Positions 16,483 through 25,649 of a stretch of 64,000 bases of DNA are shown here, piece after piece; within the stretch, counting starts at the first letter, position 1, and every line of letters begins with the position of its first letter. The notes beneath the pieces are model-generated. The model was not told the DNA's origin and did not search any database. It saw only the letters and a program-made list of their open reading frames with translations. Source of the stretch: Halalkaliarchaeum desulfuricum (GTDB lineage: Archaea > Halobacteriota > Halobacteria > Halobacteriales > Haloferacaceae). The stretch is from positions 3,249,121-3,313,120 of the forward strand of contig NZ_CP025066.1 of NCBI RefSeq assembly GCF_002952775.1, read 5' to 3'. The position numbers were made by a program, and so were the translations under genes.

Positions 16483-16962
16483 TCACTCCGTTCGGACCTG
16501 AACGGACCCGTCTCCCGTGACGCCGACCAGCAGCTCCCGCCGGACTTTCCGCCCCTGGACGGCGTCGCCTGCGGCGTCGCTGATCGCCTTCATCAGGTCC
16601 GGCGCGGTGCGGTTCACCTTCACGCCGGCCTCGTCGCAGGCGTCGTACACCCGGTTCGGGATGTCGTACAGGTCGGTTCCCGTTTCGATCCGAACCTGCA
16701 CCGGGGCGGTCAGCGCCTCCGCGAAGCTGACGGTCTCGTGTGCCTTCCTGACGTTCTCCCGGGCGCTGGCCTCGACGCTGGAGACGTTCGCCCGCGAGGT
16801 TCCGAGGCGGGTCGCGATGTCGGCCTGTCGGAGCCCTCGCTCCCGGAGCGCAAGCACTTCGGCCTGCCGCCTGGTAAGGATGTTCTCGTCGGGATCGAAT
16901 CCGAGCCGCTCGAGCAGCTCGTCGACGTCGACGTCCGCGGCGTCACCGGCGTCGTCACTCAT
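16483..16962 (-). CDS. Tfx-family DNA-binding protein
   Basis: 159 residues from ATG 16962. LTRRQAEVLALRERGLRQAD leads into an HTH (IATRLGTSRANVSSVEASAR) that defines the archaeal Tfx family, first described as a regulator near formylmethanofuran dehydrogenase genes. The C-terminal 80 residues form the Tfx ligand/oligomerisation part, with IETGTDLYDIPNRVYDACDE. Its target in a halophile is unknown. In-frame codons further upstream (to 17043) lack family similarity and were not used. Confidence 0.88.
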   Translation of the reverse strand: MSDDAGDAADVDVDELLERLGFDPDENILTRRQAEVLALRERGLRQADIATRLGTSRANVSSVEASARENVRKAHETVSFAEALTAPVQVRIETGTDLYDIPNRVYDACDEAGVKVNRTAPDLMKAISDAAGDAVQGRKVRRELLVGVTGDGSVQVRTE

Positions 16963-17067
16963 ACCTGCAGGTTTGTGGGGTGTATTAAAAAAGGCAACCG
17001 AAACAGCAGGTGTCGTCCGTCCGAGAGTGCCGACTGTCCGCACCGCCTCGGGAACTGCGCGGTCGCG

Positions 17068-17556
17068 TTAGCCGCCCCAGAAGTTCTCCCGGCTCCCGAG
17101 CCGCTCCCGGCTGGACGACGTCTCGTCATCGTCCGCCGACTCTCCGTCGTCAGCTCCGTCGTCAGCTCCGTCCTCGTCGTCCACCTCGGCCTCGTCGCCC
17201 TCGTCGTCCTCCTCCGACTCCAGCGGGAGCCGTTCGACGACCTCCTTTGCAGTGGCGTGGTTCGACTTCACCCGATCGATCCGCACTTTCGCCCTGGCCT
17301 CCGGCAACAGTCCGTCGATCAGGACGATGAACCCGTCGTCAGTCCGACCGACGCCGGCGCCGCTCTCGTGGATGTCGTCGACTTCGACGAGGACCTCCTC
17401 GCCCGGCTGGACCGGCTGTTGTTTCAGCTCGGAGATGGGCATGTTGTAGTGATTGCACCACTCGGCGCCCCCGCGATCTCCGTAGTGCTGGCATCCCATT
17501 CCCTGGATTCGTTCCTGAAAACTCGGGCAGTCGTCTGCGAGCGGACAGTTCGGCAT
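17068..17556 (-). CDS. TRAM-domain RNA-binding protein with N-terminal Cys motif
   Basis: 162 residues. N-terminal Cys/His cluster (CPLADDCPSFQ, GCQHYG, WCNHYN) may bind zinc. Residues about 50-110 are a TRAM domain (EEVLVEVDDIHESGAGVGRT, GLLPEARAKVRIDRV), a beta-barrel that binds RNA in tRNA-modifying enzymes and in archaeal RNA chaperone-like proteins. The last 50 residues are an acidic Asp/Glu tail ending RENFWGG. Role is probably RNA binding; no catalytic domain is present. Confidence 0.85.
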   Translation of the reverse strand: MPNCPLADDCPSFQERIQGMGCQHYGDRGGAEWCNHYNMPISELKQQPVQPGEEVLVEVDDIHESGAGVGRTDDGFIVLIDGLLPEARAKVRIDRVKSNHATAKEVVERLPLESEEDDEGDEAEVDDEDGADDGADDGESADDDETSSSRERLGSRENFWGG

Positions 17557-17581
17557 GTCTACCGGTAGGCAACGGAGCGGT

Positions 17582-18397
17582 CTAAACGTTTCCGGCCTCG
17601 TTCCAGGGCGCCTGTTCGAAGTCGACGATCCGCTCTTCGGTTTCGATGGCGTCGATTCGGGCGAGCGCGTCGTGGTCGAGATCGAGTTCCCGGGCCGCCC
17701 AGTTCTCTTCGATGTGATCGAAACTCGCGGCCTTCGGGATCGGGGCGACGTTCTCCTTCGAGAGCAGCCACGCCAGACTCACCTGGGCGGGCGAGGCGTC
17801 GTACTCGTCGGCGATCTCCCGGAGCGTGTCGTTTTCGGCCACCCGATTCCGAGCGATCGGGGAGTACGCCACCAGCCAGTGGTCGTCTTCGACGGCGATC
17901 TCCCTGAGTTCCCGCTGCTGGAGCAGCGGATGACACTCGACCTGGTGGGCGAACACAGAGCTCTCGAGCCGGTCGATCGCCGCCTCGAGCTGGTCGGGAC
18001 GGAAGTTCGAGAGGCCGACGTGCTCGATCACGCCCTCCTCGACGAGTCGATCCAGCGCCGGCAGCGTCTCGTCGGGGTCGTACGTCCGGATCGGCCAGTG
18101 GACGTACAGCAGATCGATCGTCTCGACACGCAGCCGCTCGCGGCTCTCCGTTGCCGTTTCGATGACGTCGTCGTATCCGAGGTTGTCCGTCGAGAGCTTC
18201 GTCGCCACGAACAGCTCGTCGCGGTCGACTCCCGACCGCTCGATCCCGTCGGCGACGGACGCCTCGTTGTCGTATCCTTGCGCCGTGTCGATGTGCCGAT
18301 AGCCGACGTCGATCGCGTGGGCGACAGCCGCCGCACACTCTTCGGGGTCCTCGAGCTTGTACGTCCCGTAACCGAGCCGGTCGAAGGTTCCGCTCAT
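17582..18397 (-). CDS. Aldo/keto reductase
   Basis: 271 residues from ATG 18397. Family signature GYRHIDTAQGYDNEASVADG, catalytic Tyr (QGYDNE), Lys in FVATKLST, His in YVHWPIRTYD, and the cofactor loop IPKAASFDHIEENW near the C-terminus. It reduces aldehydes or ketones, normally with NADPH. Length is typical. It is divergent from the SRPBCC gene; the shared region contains AT-rich GTGTATATCTATC on its side. Substrate not readable. Confidence 0.9.
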   Translation of the reverse strand: MSGTFDRLGYGTYKLEDPEECAAAVAHAIDVGYRHIDTAQGYDNEASVADGIERSGVDRDELFVATKLSTDNLGYDDVIETATESRERLRVETIDLLYVHWPIRTYDPDETLPALDRLVEEGVIEHVGLSNFRPDQLEAAIDRLESSVFAHQVECHPLLQQRELREIAVEDDHWLVAYSPIARNRVAENDTLREIADEYDASPAQVSLAWLLSKENVAPIPKAASFDHIEENWAARELDLDHDALARIDAIETEERIVDFEQAPWNEAGNV

Positions 18398-18478
18398 GTG
18401 GCCCAATCGGCACGGATGCCGTGTATATCTATCGTCAGCGGGGTTGTACTTAAGTGAACGCTCGTCGGAGGGAAGGGC

Positions 18479-18886
18479 ATGCGCGAGGTCACCGTCGAGG
18501 GGTTCGTCCGGGAGTCGCCGCCGTCGATAAAGCGGCATCTCACCCCCGAACGGGTCGTCGAATACGAGGGGAGTTTCGAGGTCGACCGCGTGGAGACGGC
18601 CGGCGAGGCGACCCTGGTGACGGCGACGGGGCCGGGGCTCTCGATGACGCTGCGGTTCGAAACCCGCGACGGGCGGATGTACTACACGCAGGAGGGAGAA
18701 ACCGGCCCGTTCGCGGCGATGGAGACGTGGATCGATGTCGAACCGGAAAACGAGGGCTCCCGGGTGCGGTTCACCTCCGCGGTGGAGCTGTCCGCGCCGC
18801 TACCGTTCGGGGATCGGATCGCCGCCTGGAAGCGGAAGGGGGAGCTGAAACGGGCGATACGGTCGCTGCGCGAGGACGTCGAGTGA
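18479..18886 (+). CDS. SRPBCC-fold (START/polyketide cyclase-like) protein
   Basis: 135 residues. Begins with a beta strand (MREVTVEGFVRESPPSIKRH) and ends with a long helix (RIAAWKRKGELKRAIRSLRE), the helix-grip arrangement of SRPBCC proteins; strand TRDGRMYYTQEGETGPFAAM sits in the middle. Such proteins bind hydrophobic ligands. TACTTAAGTG at 18446-18455 gives a TATA-like box about 28 bases upstream, supporting a leaderless ATG at 18479. Ligand unknown. Confidence 0.78.
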   Translation: MREVTVEGFVRESPPSIKRHLTPERVVEYEGSFEVDRVETAGEATLVTATGPGLSMTLRFETRDGRMYYTQEGETGPFAAMETWIDVEPENEGSRVRFTSAVELSAPLPFGDRIAAWKRKGELKRAIRSLREDVE

Positions 18887-18907
18887 GACCGAGATTCCGC
18901 CGCGTGG

Positions 18908-19876
18908 CTACAGCCGGGAGCGGTCACCCGTCCCGCCGGTGAGCGCGCTGGCGAGCGCCCCCTCGACGACGACGTCGTCGCCCAGGTCGGTGAGGCGGAT
19001 TTCGGGAACGTTTATGAACACCATCTCCTCGAGTCGCTCGCGGATCGGCTCGAACACGCGGTCGGGATTGTTGAGCGCGACCGCGCCGCCGACCGAAATC
19101 ACCAGCGGCGCGTACGCGTGGATGACGTTCGCGACGCCCATCGTGTTCCAGTGGGAGAACTGGTTGAGCACGTGGTCGGCGAACTCGTCGTCCCCGGCGT
19201 GAGCGAACACGTCCGCCGCCGAAAACTCGGGGTTTTCGACCTCCAGCGCCGTCTCGATCGGGTCCTCGGCGTGGAGTCGGCGGGCGTACCGGGGAATGTT
19301 GTTACCCGAGCAGTAGGCTTCCCAGTGGCCGTCCTTCCCGCAGCCGCAGGTCATGAATCCGGTGGGATCGATGGTCATGTGGCCGACCTCGCCGGCGTTG
19401 CCGTCCCAGCCGTCGAGCACCTCGCCGTCGACGCACACGCCCGCCCCGATCCCGGAGGAGATGGTCAGATACACCATGTCGTCGGGGTTCCGGTCGGAGT
19501 GGAACCGCTCGCCGATGACGCCGGCGTTCGTGTCGTTGTGGAGGTACACCTGGTCGGTGTCGAGCAGGGTCGACAGGGGACCGGTAAGCGGAATCCGGCC
19601 GATCGCGTCCGGCAGGTTCGCCGGGTTCTCGACGGCGCCGGCCGCCAGATCCAGCGGCCCGATCGAGCCGATCCCGGCCGCGACCGCCGACGAAGGTTCC
19701 ACACCCGCCTCGGCACACGCCTCCCTGACCAGGTCGAGCACTGCCTCCGTGACTGCGATCCCGGACGGACCTTGCGGCGTGGGACCCTCGGCGGAGCCGA
19801 GGACTGTCGCGTCGTCGTCACCGACGACGGCCCTGACGTTCGTCGCTCCCAGGTCGACGCCCACGTAGTAGGCCAT
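18908..19876 (-). CDS. ROK-family kinase, probable glucokinase
   Basis: 322 residues from ATG 19876. N-terminal phosphate loop YYVGVDLGATNVRAVVGDDD, sugar-binding GEVGHMTIDP, and the ROK zinc motif CGCGKDGHWEAYCSG (Cys-x-Cys-Gly...), with His and Cys ligands in place. HNDTNAGVIGE carries the catalytic Asp region. It phosphorylates glucose or a related hexose with ATP. It converges with the SRPBCC gene and lies downstream of the UspA gene in the same orientation. Confidence 0.88.
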   Translation of the reverse strand: MAYYVGVDLGATNVRAVVGDDDATVLGSAEGPTPQGPSGIAVTEAVLDLVREACAEAGVEPSSAVAAGIGSIGPLDLAAGAVENPANLPDAIGRIPLTGPLSTLLDTDQVYLHNDTNAGVIGERFHSDRNPDDMVYLTISSGIGAGVCVDGEVLDGWDGNAGEVGHMTIDPTGFMTCGCGKDGHWEAYCSGNNIPRYARRLHAEDPIETALEVENPEFSAADVFAHAGDDEFADHVLNQFSHWNTMGVANVIHAYAPLVISVGGAVALNNPDRVFEPIRERLEEMVFINVPEIRLTDLGDDVVVEGALASALTGGTGDRSRL

Positions 19877-19966
19877 CACCAAAAGGAGGCAGCCGATGTG
19901 ACTTAAGAAGGACGTTTCACGTCGATGCGTTCGAAGGGAGCCGGCGACGCCAGAAGAAAAGAGATC

Positions 19967-20425
19967 TCACAGGGTGTCGTTGCGGACGAACGTCACCGGG
20001 CACGGCGAGGAGAGCATCACTTCCTGTGCGACGCTCCCGAACACCGCCTTGCCGGTCGGCGAACGGCGCCGGCCGCCGACGACGACGCTGTCGGCGCCGA
20101 CCTCGCTGGCGAGCCGCACGATCTGGTCGCCCCGGTCGCCCACCGCACCCCGGATCTCGACGTCTATCCCAGCCGCCTCCAGTTCGTCAGTGAGCTCCCG
20201 GATCAGCGAGTGGCGGCGAACCACGTCGGTGGGGAACACCTCGCCGTTGTCCGGATCGAATCCGAGTTTCACGGCGAGCTCGTCGTAGGCGTCCTGATCC
20301 AGGACGTGGGCGATCACGACGGTGGCGTCGTTCGGTTCCGCGAGTTCGATCGTCTCTTCGGTCAGTCGGTCGATACGGTCGGCTTCGTCCGGCCCGATGG
20401 CCAGGAGGACTGTGTCTATTGCCAT
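19967..20425 (-). CDS. Universal stress protein (UspA family)
   Basis: 152 residues from ATG 20425, typical single-domain UspA. Starts MAIDTVLLAIGPDEADRIDR, and the ATP-binding motif is visible near the C-terminus as VVVGGRRRSPTGKAVFGSVA followed by SSPCPVTFVRN. The G-2x-G-9x-G-S/T pattern is present, so ATP binding is likely. A 310-base AT-rich promoter region separates it from the divergent CBS gene. Confidence 0.9.
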   Translation of the reverse strand: MAIDTVLLAIGPDEADRIDRLTEETIELAEPNDATVVIAHVLDQDAYDELAVKLGFDPDNGEVFPTDVVRRHSLIRELTDELEAAGIDVEIRGAVGDRGDQIVRLASEVGADSVVVGGRRRSPTGKAVFGSVAQEVMLSSPCPVTFVRNDTL

Positions 20426-20735
20426 GTCGATTAATCGTACGTCTCGGAGAGGGATAAGTTTGGTGGAGAATTTACTCGGTTTAGAATAAAAATCTTTCAG
20501 GGTCTGTAATGCCCATATTCGGGAGACACAGATATATGGGTGGTAACACTCCACACGAAAGTAAGGGAGGATAATCCAGGATATAACACATTTATTAGTT
20601 GTTCTGCCGAGTGTGTTCCCGTCGAAAAGGAGTAGGACGGCAATGGGAACGCGGCGGCGAGGTGATCGCGCTGGGGTCGCCGTCAAAACGGCAGCAAAGG
20701 AAACACCGATACCGGAGGATTCCCTGGATGGTGGT
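20426..20735. promoter_or_regulatory. Divergent promoter region between uspA and CBS gene
   Basis: 310 bases, clearly more AT-rich than the genes. It includes TTTAGAATAAAAATC near 20480, AGATATATGGG near 20530 and ATATAACACATTTATTAG near 20580. An in-frame upstream extension of the CBS gene (from about 20613) has Arg-rich composition unlike the protein, so I treat it as non-coding. No RNA gene recognised. Confidence 0.45.
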
Positions 20736-21110
20736 ATGAACAGCCAGAACAGAACGCGCGTCAGAGAGGTAATGTCGACACCGCTGGAAACCATCGCACC
20801 GGACGCCTCCGTCCCCGAAGCCGCAGAGAAGATGCACGACCGCGAGATCAACGCGCTGGTCGTGCGGACCTCGCCGCGGTCGATCGTGAGCAGTTCGGAC
20901 ATCATCGCCGCGGTCGCGCAGGGTGAAGACATCACGCAGCTCGCGGTCTCGGACGTGATGACCACTGACGTGGAGACGGTGACGCCGGACCTCTACATGG
21001 AAGAGGTGGCGGCGATGATGACGACCTACGGGATCAAACACCTCCCGGTCGTCGACGACGACTACGTGGGGATGGTCTCCTCGACGGACGTGACGGCACA
21101 CCTCTCGTGA
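20736..21110 (+). CDS. Stand-alone CBS-domain pair protein
   Basis: 124 residues from ATG 20736, two CBS motifs in tandem: TRVREVMSTPLETIAPDASV to IVSSSDIIAAV, then VSDVMTTDVETVTPDLYMEE to GMVSSTDVTAHL. A CBS pair makes one Bateman module that usually binds adenosine nucleotides and regulates a partner. No effector domain is attached. The adjacent hisA is convergent; no operon partner. Confidence 0.87.
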   Translation: MNSQNRTRVREVMSTPLETIAPDASVPEAAEKMHDREINALVVRTSPRSIVSSSDIIAAVAQGEDITQLAVSDVMTTDVETVTPDLYMEEVAAMMTTYGIKHLPVVDDDYVGMVSSTDVTAHLS

Positions 21111-21168
21111 GAACGTGACTGCCCACTGTTCTCGAGACGGTCGGGGAAACGAACGATCGGGTACCGAT

Positions 21169-21897
21169 CTATCGGACAGCAGCCATCGCTTCCTCGAGCG
21201 TGAACGCCCCCTCGTAGAGTGCGGTGCCGACGACGACGGCAGCCGCCCCCGCCTCCTTTAAGGTACGGACGTCGTCGACGCTCGCGACCCCGCCGCTTGC
21301 GACCACCGGGATCTCGACTGCGCCTGCAACCCGGGAGACCAGCTCCGCGTTTACCCCCTCGAGCTGTCCCTCGACGTCGACGTCGGTAAACAGGACCGCG
21401 CCGGCCCCGAGCGCCTCGTAGCGCTTTGCGGCCTCGGCGGGGTCCAGCCCCGTCGACTCCGTCCAGCCGGCGACAACGACTTCCTCCCCTTTCGCGTCGA
21501 GGCTCACCATCACGCGACCGGGATGTGTCTCCGAGATCTCTTCGACGATGTCGGGGTTCTCGACCGCGGCAGTTCCGAGGATCACCCGATCGACCCCCAG
21601 ATCGAGCAACTCCCTGGCGTCGGCGGCGGTCCGGATCCCCCCACCGAGCTGGAGGTCGACGTCGACCGCCTCGATGATCTCCGCGAACGCGTCGGCGTTG
21701 ACGCGCTCGCCCTCGAACGCGCCGTCGAGATCGACGAGATGGAGCGTTCGCGCGCCGGCATCGATCCACCGGCGGGCGGCCTCGGTGGGATCGCCGTACC
21801 GCTTTTCGGTGCCGCGCTCGCCCTGGACGAGCTGGACGACCTCGCCGCCGGAGACGTCGACGGCCGGAACGACTTCGAATTCTGAAAACGGACTCAT
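21169..21897 (-). CDS. hisA: ProFAR isomerase HisA (histidine biosynthesis)
   Basis: 242 residues from ATG 21897. TIM-barrel with the first catalytic Asp in FEVVPAVDVSGGEVVQLVQG and the second in GAVLFTDVDVEGQLEG; phosphate-binding GGGIRT and VVASGGVAS are visible. It catalyses the Amadori isomerisation of ProFAR to PRFAR. hisB lies about 3.2 kb away on the other strand, so the his genes here are scattered, as is common in haloarchaea. The 5' end lies 57 bases from the divergent GTG of the next gene. Confidence 0.93.
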   Translation of the reverse strand: MSPFSEFEVVPAVDVSGGEVVQLVQGERGTEKRYGDPTEAARRWIDAGARTLHLVDLDGAFEGERVNADAFAEIIEAVDVDLQLGGGIRTAADARELLDLGVDRVILGTAAVENPDIVEEISETHPGRVMVSLDAKGEEVVVAGWTESTGLDPAEAAKRYEALGAGAVLFTDVDVEGQLEGVNAELVSRVAGAVEIPVVASGGVASVDDVRTLKEAGAAAVVVGTALYEGAFTLEEAMAAVR

Positions 21898-21920
21898 TCG
21901 GACGGAACGAGGAACCGCGG

Positions 21921-21932
21921 AACCTATATTCG
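21921..21932 (+). promoter_or_regulatory. TATA-like box deciding the GTG start at 21954
   Basis: AACCTATATTCG is centred about 27 bases upstream of GTG 21954. For a leaderless transcript this places transcription start at the GTG and argues against an alternative TTG at 21933. Confidence 0.5.
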
Positions 21933-21953
21933 TTGCCTTCGCAGGGGCCAAGC

Positions 21954-22550
21954 GTGCCGCGCTTCCAGTATCCGTGCCCGGGCTGCCGGACCACGAACAG
22001 CCTCCACCAGCAGGGCTGCTCGTTCGAGGGCGCCGACTGGAGCGCGATCGAGAAGGCGTACACCGACCTGATCGCCGTTCTGTCGGATCCGGACGCGGCG
22101 CCGCTTTCGGAGGCCGACCTGCGCGAGGTGGTCCACGGCGAGTGGAGCGGGCTGTACAAGGCCGCCCTGGGCGTGCTCCGTCGCGAGGGGCGCGTCGTCG
22201 AGGACGACGGCGAGTTGCGGCTGCTCACGGCCGCCGAGTACAAAGAGCAGGTTTCCGAACCGGACCGGGAGCCGCTGCGAACGATCTACGAACACGGCTC
22301 CGTGCCCGGGTGTCACGACAACGCCGTCTTCGCGATGATCGCCTGGTACGAGATGGTCGGGCTCTCGTGGGCCGAGACGAAGGAGAACGTGATCGAGTGG
22401 CTCCGGACCTCCGGGGCGTGGGACCGCGGCGGGTTCGAGGAGTCGTCGCCGGAGGAACTCGTCGAGAGCAAGCGCCACGTCTACGAGGCCGGCTACGGCT
22501 GGAAAGAGAAGGCGCAGGCGGCAAAACGCGTCATCGAGCGTCATCGGTAG
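21954..22550 (+). CDS. Zinc-finger-type haloarchaeal protein of unknown function
   Basis: 198 residues from GTG 21954. Starts VPRFQYPCPGCRTTNSLHQQ with a Cys/His cluster (CPGC...H...C) that may bind zinc, then a predicted helical domain with winged-helix-like pattern (SEADLREVVHGEWSGLYKAA, LGVLRREGRVVEDDGELRL). A second part has GSVPGCHDNAVFAMIAWYEM and an SWAETKENVIEWL helix. The family is known to me only as a haloarchaeal conserved protein. It precedes prf1 by about 80 bases. Confidence 0.75.
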   Translation: MPRFQYPCPGCRTTNSLHQQGCSFEGADWSAIEKAYTDLIAVLSDPDAAPLSEADLREVVHGEWSGLYKAALGVLRREGRVVEDDGELRLLTAAEYKEQVSEPDREPLRTIYEHGSVPGCHDNAVFAMIAWYEMVGLSWAETKENVIEWLRTSGAWDRGGFEESSPEELVESKRHVYEAGYGWKEKAQAAKRVIERHR

Positions 22551-22628
22551 CTCTCCTCCCTCCCCCGCCGTTTCACTCTTCGCCGGGTGTCAAAGCATAC
22601 TTACCGTCAGCCCGGCGAATACCTGGTA

Positions 22629-23879
22629 ATGAGCACCGACGTAGAGGAGCCCGGCGAAGACCGGCGGAAGTACGAGTTCCGCAAGGTCATCGAAGAGCTC
22701 CAGGAGTACGAGGGATCGGGCACCCAGCTCGTCACCATCTACATCCCCGAAGATCGGCAGATCGCCGACGTCGTCGCCCACGTCACCCAGGAGCACAGTG
22801 AGGCGGCAAACATCAAATCCAAGCAGACCCGGACGAACGTCCAGGACGCGCTCACCAGCATCAAGGACCGCCTGCGCTACTACGACACCTATCCGCCGGA
22901 CAACGGGATGGTGATTTTCTCGGGCGCGGTCGACAGCGGCGGCGGACGCACGGAGATGGTGACCCGGACGCTGGAGTCGCCCCCAGAGCCGGTCCAGTCG
23001 TTCCGCTACCACTGCGACTCCGACTTCCTGACGGGACCGCTCGAGGAGATGCTGATGGACAAGGGGCTGTTCGGGCTGATCGTGCTCGACCGCCGGGAGG
23101 CCAACGTCGGCTGGCTGAAAGGCAAGCGCGTCGAGCCGGTCAAGTCCGCCTCCTCGCTGGTCCCCGGAAAGCAGCGCAAGGGTGGCCAGTCCGCCCAGCG
23201 GTTCGCCCGCCTGCGCCTGGAGGCGATCGACAACTTCTATCAGGAGGTCGCCGAGATGGCCAACGAGCTGTTCGTTCCGGAGCGTCACGACCTCGACGGG
23301 ATCCTCGTCGGCGGTCCCTCCCCCACGAAAGACGAGTTCCTCGACGGCGACTACCTCCACCACGAGATCCAGGACAAGGTGCTCGGGAAGTTCGACGTCG
23401 CCTACACCGACGAGTCCGGCCTCCACGACCTCGTCGACGCCGCCGACGAGGCGCTTGCCGATCAGGAGGTCGTCAAGGACAAACACCAGATGGAGGAGTT
23501 CTTCGAGAACCTCAACACCGGCGAGGAGGCGACCTACGGGTTCGAGCAGACCCGCCGGAACCTGATAATGGGATCGGTCGACCGGCTGTTGATCTCCGAG
23601 GACCTCCGATCGGACGTCGTCGTCTACGAGTGTCCGAACGGCCACGAGGAGTACGAGGTGGTCGACAGCCGCCACTCGACGCCCGACCACGAGTGCAGCG
23701 AGTGTGGTGAACCCGCCGAGGTCCAGGAGCGCGAGGACGTCATCGAGCACCTGATGGCGATCGCCGAACAGCGCGGCACCGAAACCAAGTTCATCTCCAC
23801 CGATTTCGAAAAGGGCGAACAGTTGCTGGACGCCTTCGGCGGCGTCGCCGGAATCTTGCGGTACTCGACGGGGATCTGA
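22629..23879 (+). CDS. prf1: Peptide chain release factor aRF1
   Basis: 416 residues from ATG 22629, normal aRF1/eRF1 size. The stop-codon recognition NIKS motif is in HSEAANIKSKQTRTNV and the peptidyl-tRNA hydrolysis GGQ motif in KQRKGGQSAQRFARLRLE. The C-terminal mini-domain contains CPNGHEEYE and CSECGEP Cys pairs, seen in archaeal aRF1. It reads all three stop codons and releases the nascent chain on the ribosome. All key residues are intact. Confidence 0.97.
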   Translation: MSTDVEEPGEDRRKYEFRKVIEELQEYEGSGTQLVTIYIPEDRQIADVVAHVTQEHSEAANIKSKQTRTNVQDALTSIKDRLRYYDTYPPDNGMVIFSGAVDSGGGRTEMVTRTLESPPEPVQSFRYHCDSDFLTGPLEEMLMDKGLFGLIVLDRREANVGWLKGKRVEPVKSASSLVPGKQRKGGQSAQRFARLRLEAIDNFYQEVAEMANELFVPERHDLDGILVGGPSPTKDEFLDGDYLHHEIQDKVLGKFDVAYTDESGLHDLVDAADEALADQEVVKDKHQMEEFFENLNTGEEATYGFEQTRRNLIMGSVDRLLISEDLRSDVVVYECPNGHEEYEVVDSRHSTPDHECSECGEPAEVQEREDVIEHLMAIAEQRGTETKFISTDFEKGEQLLDAFGGVAGILRYSTGI

Positions 23880-23958
23880 TCGCGGCAGTGGGCCGGAACC
23901 TGATCGCGACAGTCGACCGGTGATCACTTATAAACCGTCGGAGCGCGATCACCACACC

Positions 23959-24288
23959 ATGTCCCTCGACAGATACGCATCCGCGCTCGCCGATCTCGAC
24001 CCCGACGAGGGCGAGGTCGAAACCGCCGAACTCGTCGTCACCGACGACGTGCTCGTGAAGGCGTTCGCGCTGGGGGCCGGCGCGGAGCTCGAACCCCACG
24101 AACACGCCGACAGCACCAACGTCTTCCACGTGCTCGAGGGGGCCGTCACCGTCCTCCAGGGCGAAGAGAAGGAGTCGGTCGCGGCCCCCGGCGTCGTCCT
24201 CCACGAACGCGGCGTCGATCACGGCGCTCGAAACGACACCGACGAGACCGTGGTGTTCACCGCGAGCCTCTGTCCGCTGCCCGGGTGA
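23959..24288 (+). CDS. Small cupin protein
   Basis: 109 residues from ATG 23959; CTTATAAACCG around 23929 is a good TATA-like box for a leaderless start. Cupin motif 1 is EPHEHADSTNVFHVLEGAVT with metal-binding His and Glu; motif 2 is PGVVLHERGVDHGARNDTDE with His. It therefore looks able to bind a metal. Enzymatic or sensor role unknown. Downstream lipoprotein starts 50 bases later. Confidence 0.83.
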   Translation: MSLDRYASALADLDPDEGEVETAELVVTDDVLVKAFALGAGAELEPHEHADSTNVFHVLEGAVTVLQGEEKESVAAPGVVLHERGVDHGARNDTDETVVFTASLCPLPG

Positions 24289-24338
24289 GCGGTTTCCGCC
24301 CCGACAAAGCATTTACCGGAGTCGACCCGACATCCGAT

Positions 24339-25022
24339 ATGAACCGTCGAGCCCTCCTCGTCTCGCTCGGTGCGGCCGGATCCGGCATCGGGAGTGCCGG
24401 CTGCGTCGGACGGATCCCTGGCGTCGGCGACCCCTCGCTCGACGTCTCGTTCGACGCGGAGGTCCGTCGTTCGTTCGGTGACGACGGCCCCGCCCAACTG
24501 ACGTTGACGTTTGCGAATCGCACCGACGCGCCGCTGCTGTTGCGCCCCGGCGTGATGCAGGGGATCCCGGGGCCGTTCACCGCGATCCGGGGGCGCCGTC
24601 GAGCGGACGACAGGGAACTGCTCCTTTTTTATACGGGAATCGATCTGGACCGGTACGTACTGTGTGCGGACGTCGATCGAACGCCCGTTCCCGACGAACC
24701 GGTCGACGGATGCTGGCGTCCGGTCTGTCGGGAGGGACTGGAGATCATCACTGCCCACGGCCCCATCGAACTGGAACCCGGCGAGGAGCTGATCGGCGAG
24801 TACACTGTGCTGGACGGTTTCGACGACGGCTGTCTCCGACCCGGTACATACGAGTTCGATGACAGCACCGCGATCGGCCGCGCCGTCCCCGGCGAGGGGG
24901 AGTTCGAGTCGGAAGCGGTATCGCTCGAACGACGGCTCGCAGTCGCCGTCGAAGAGAAAGGCAACGTCTCCGTGACGGCGTCAGCCATCGTTGGAGAGTC
25001 CGAGGAGGGCCAGTCTCGATGA
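24339..25022 (+). CDS. Tat-type lipoprotein of unknown function
   Basis: 227 residues from ATG 24339. N-terminus MNRRALLVSLGAAGSGIGSAGC has a twin-arginine start and lipobox GSAGC, so it should be exported by Tat and lipid-anchored at Cys22. The mature part is acidic and beta-rich (AQLTLTFANRTDAPLLLRPG), with four Cys (LCADV, GCWRPVC, DGCLRPG) that could form disulfides. No enzyme motif seen. Next gene hisB begins 39 bases later but is functionally unrelated. Confidence 0.75.
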   Translation: MNRRALLVSLGAAGSGIGSAGCVGRIPGVGDPSLDVSFDAEVRRSFGDDGPAQLTLTFANRTDAPLLLRPGVMQGIPGPFTAIRGRRRADDRELLLFYTGIDLDRYVLCADVDRTPVPDEPVDGCWRPVCREGLEIITAHGPIELEPGEELIGEYTVLDGFDDGCLRPGTYEFDDSTAIGRAVPGEGEFESEAVSLERRLAVAVEEKGNVSVTASAIVGESEEGQSR

Positions 25023-25061
25023 AAAGGTGGTATTTTACCGCCAGGGAGCGTCGGGGCCTCC

Positions 25062-25649
25062 ATGAGCGAGCGACGCGCCGCCGTCTCTCGGGAGACGGCC
25101 GAGACTGACGTGGAGGTGACCCTCGTCGTCGACGGCGACGGCGAAAGCGAGATCGACACCGGCGTGGGGTTTTTCGATCACATGCTGGCGTCGTTTTCGA
25201 AACACGGGCTGTTCGATCTGACCGTCCGGTGTGACGGCGACCTCGCGGTCGACGACCATCACACCGTCGAGGACGTCGCCATCGCACTCGGGGAGGCGTT
25301 CGCGGAGGCGCTTGGCGACAAGCGGGGCATCGTCCGGTACGCCGACCGCCGGGTCCCACTGGACGAGGCGGTCGCGAGCGTCGTCGTCGACGTCTCCGGT
25401 CGCCCGCGGTGGTACTTCGAGGGCGCGTTCTCCCAGGAGCAGGTCGGCGGGTTCACCAGCGACATGGCCCGTCACTTCGGCGAGTCGCTCGCCGTGAACG
25501 CCGGACTCACCGTCCACGCGGGCGTCGATGGGGAGAACGCCCACCACGAGATCGAGGCGCTATTTAAATGCCTGGCGCGGGCGCTCGACGACGCCACCCG
25601 GATCGACGAGCGACGGAGCGACACGCCGAGCACGAAAGGGGAACTATGA
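25062..25649 (+). CDS. hisB: Imidazoleglycerol-phosphate dehydratase HisB
   Basis: 195 residues, standard for the monofunctional enzyme. Metal-binding signatures [18 protein letters not shown] and [16 protein letters not shown] are intact, and [15 protein letters not shown] carries the second His cluster. It dehydrates IGP to imidazole acetol phosphate, the step after HisF/HisH. Its stop overlaps the ATG of a tiny downstream reading frame. Confidence 0.95.
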   Translation: MSERRAAVSRETAETDVEVTLVVDGDGESEIDTGVGFFDHMLASFSKHGLFDLTVRCDGDLAVDDHHTVEDVAIALGEAFAEALGDKRGIVRYADRRVPLDEAVASVVVDVSGRPRWYFEGAFSQEQVGGFTSDMARHFGESLAVNAGLTVHAGVDGENAHHEIEALFKCLARALDDATRIDERRSDTPSTKGEL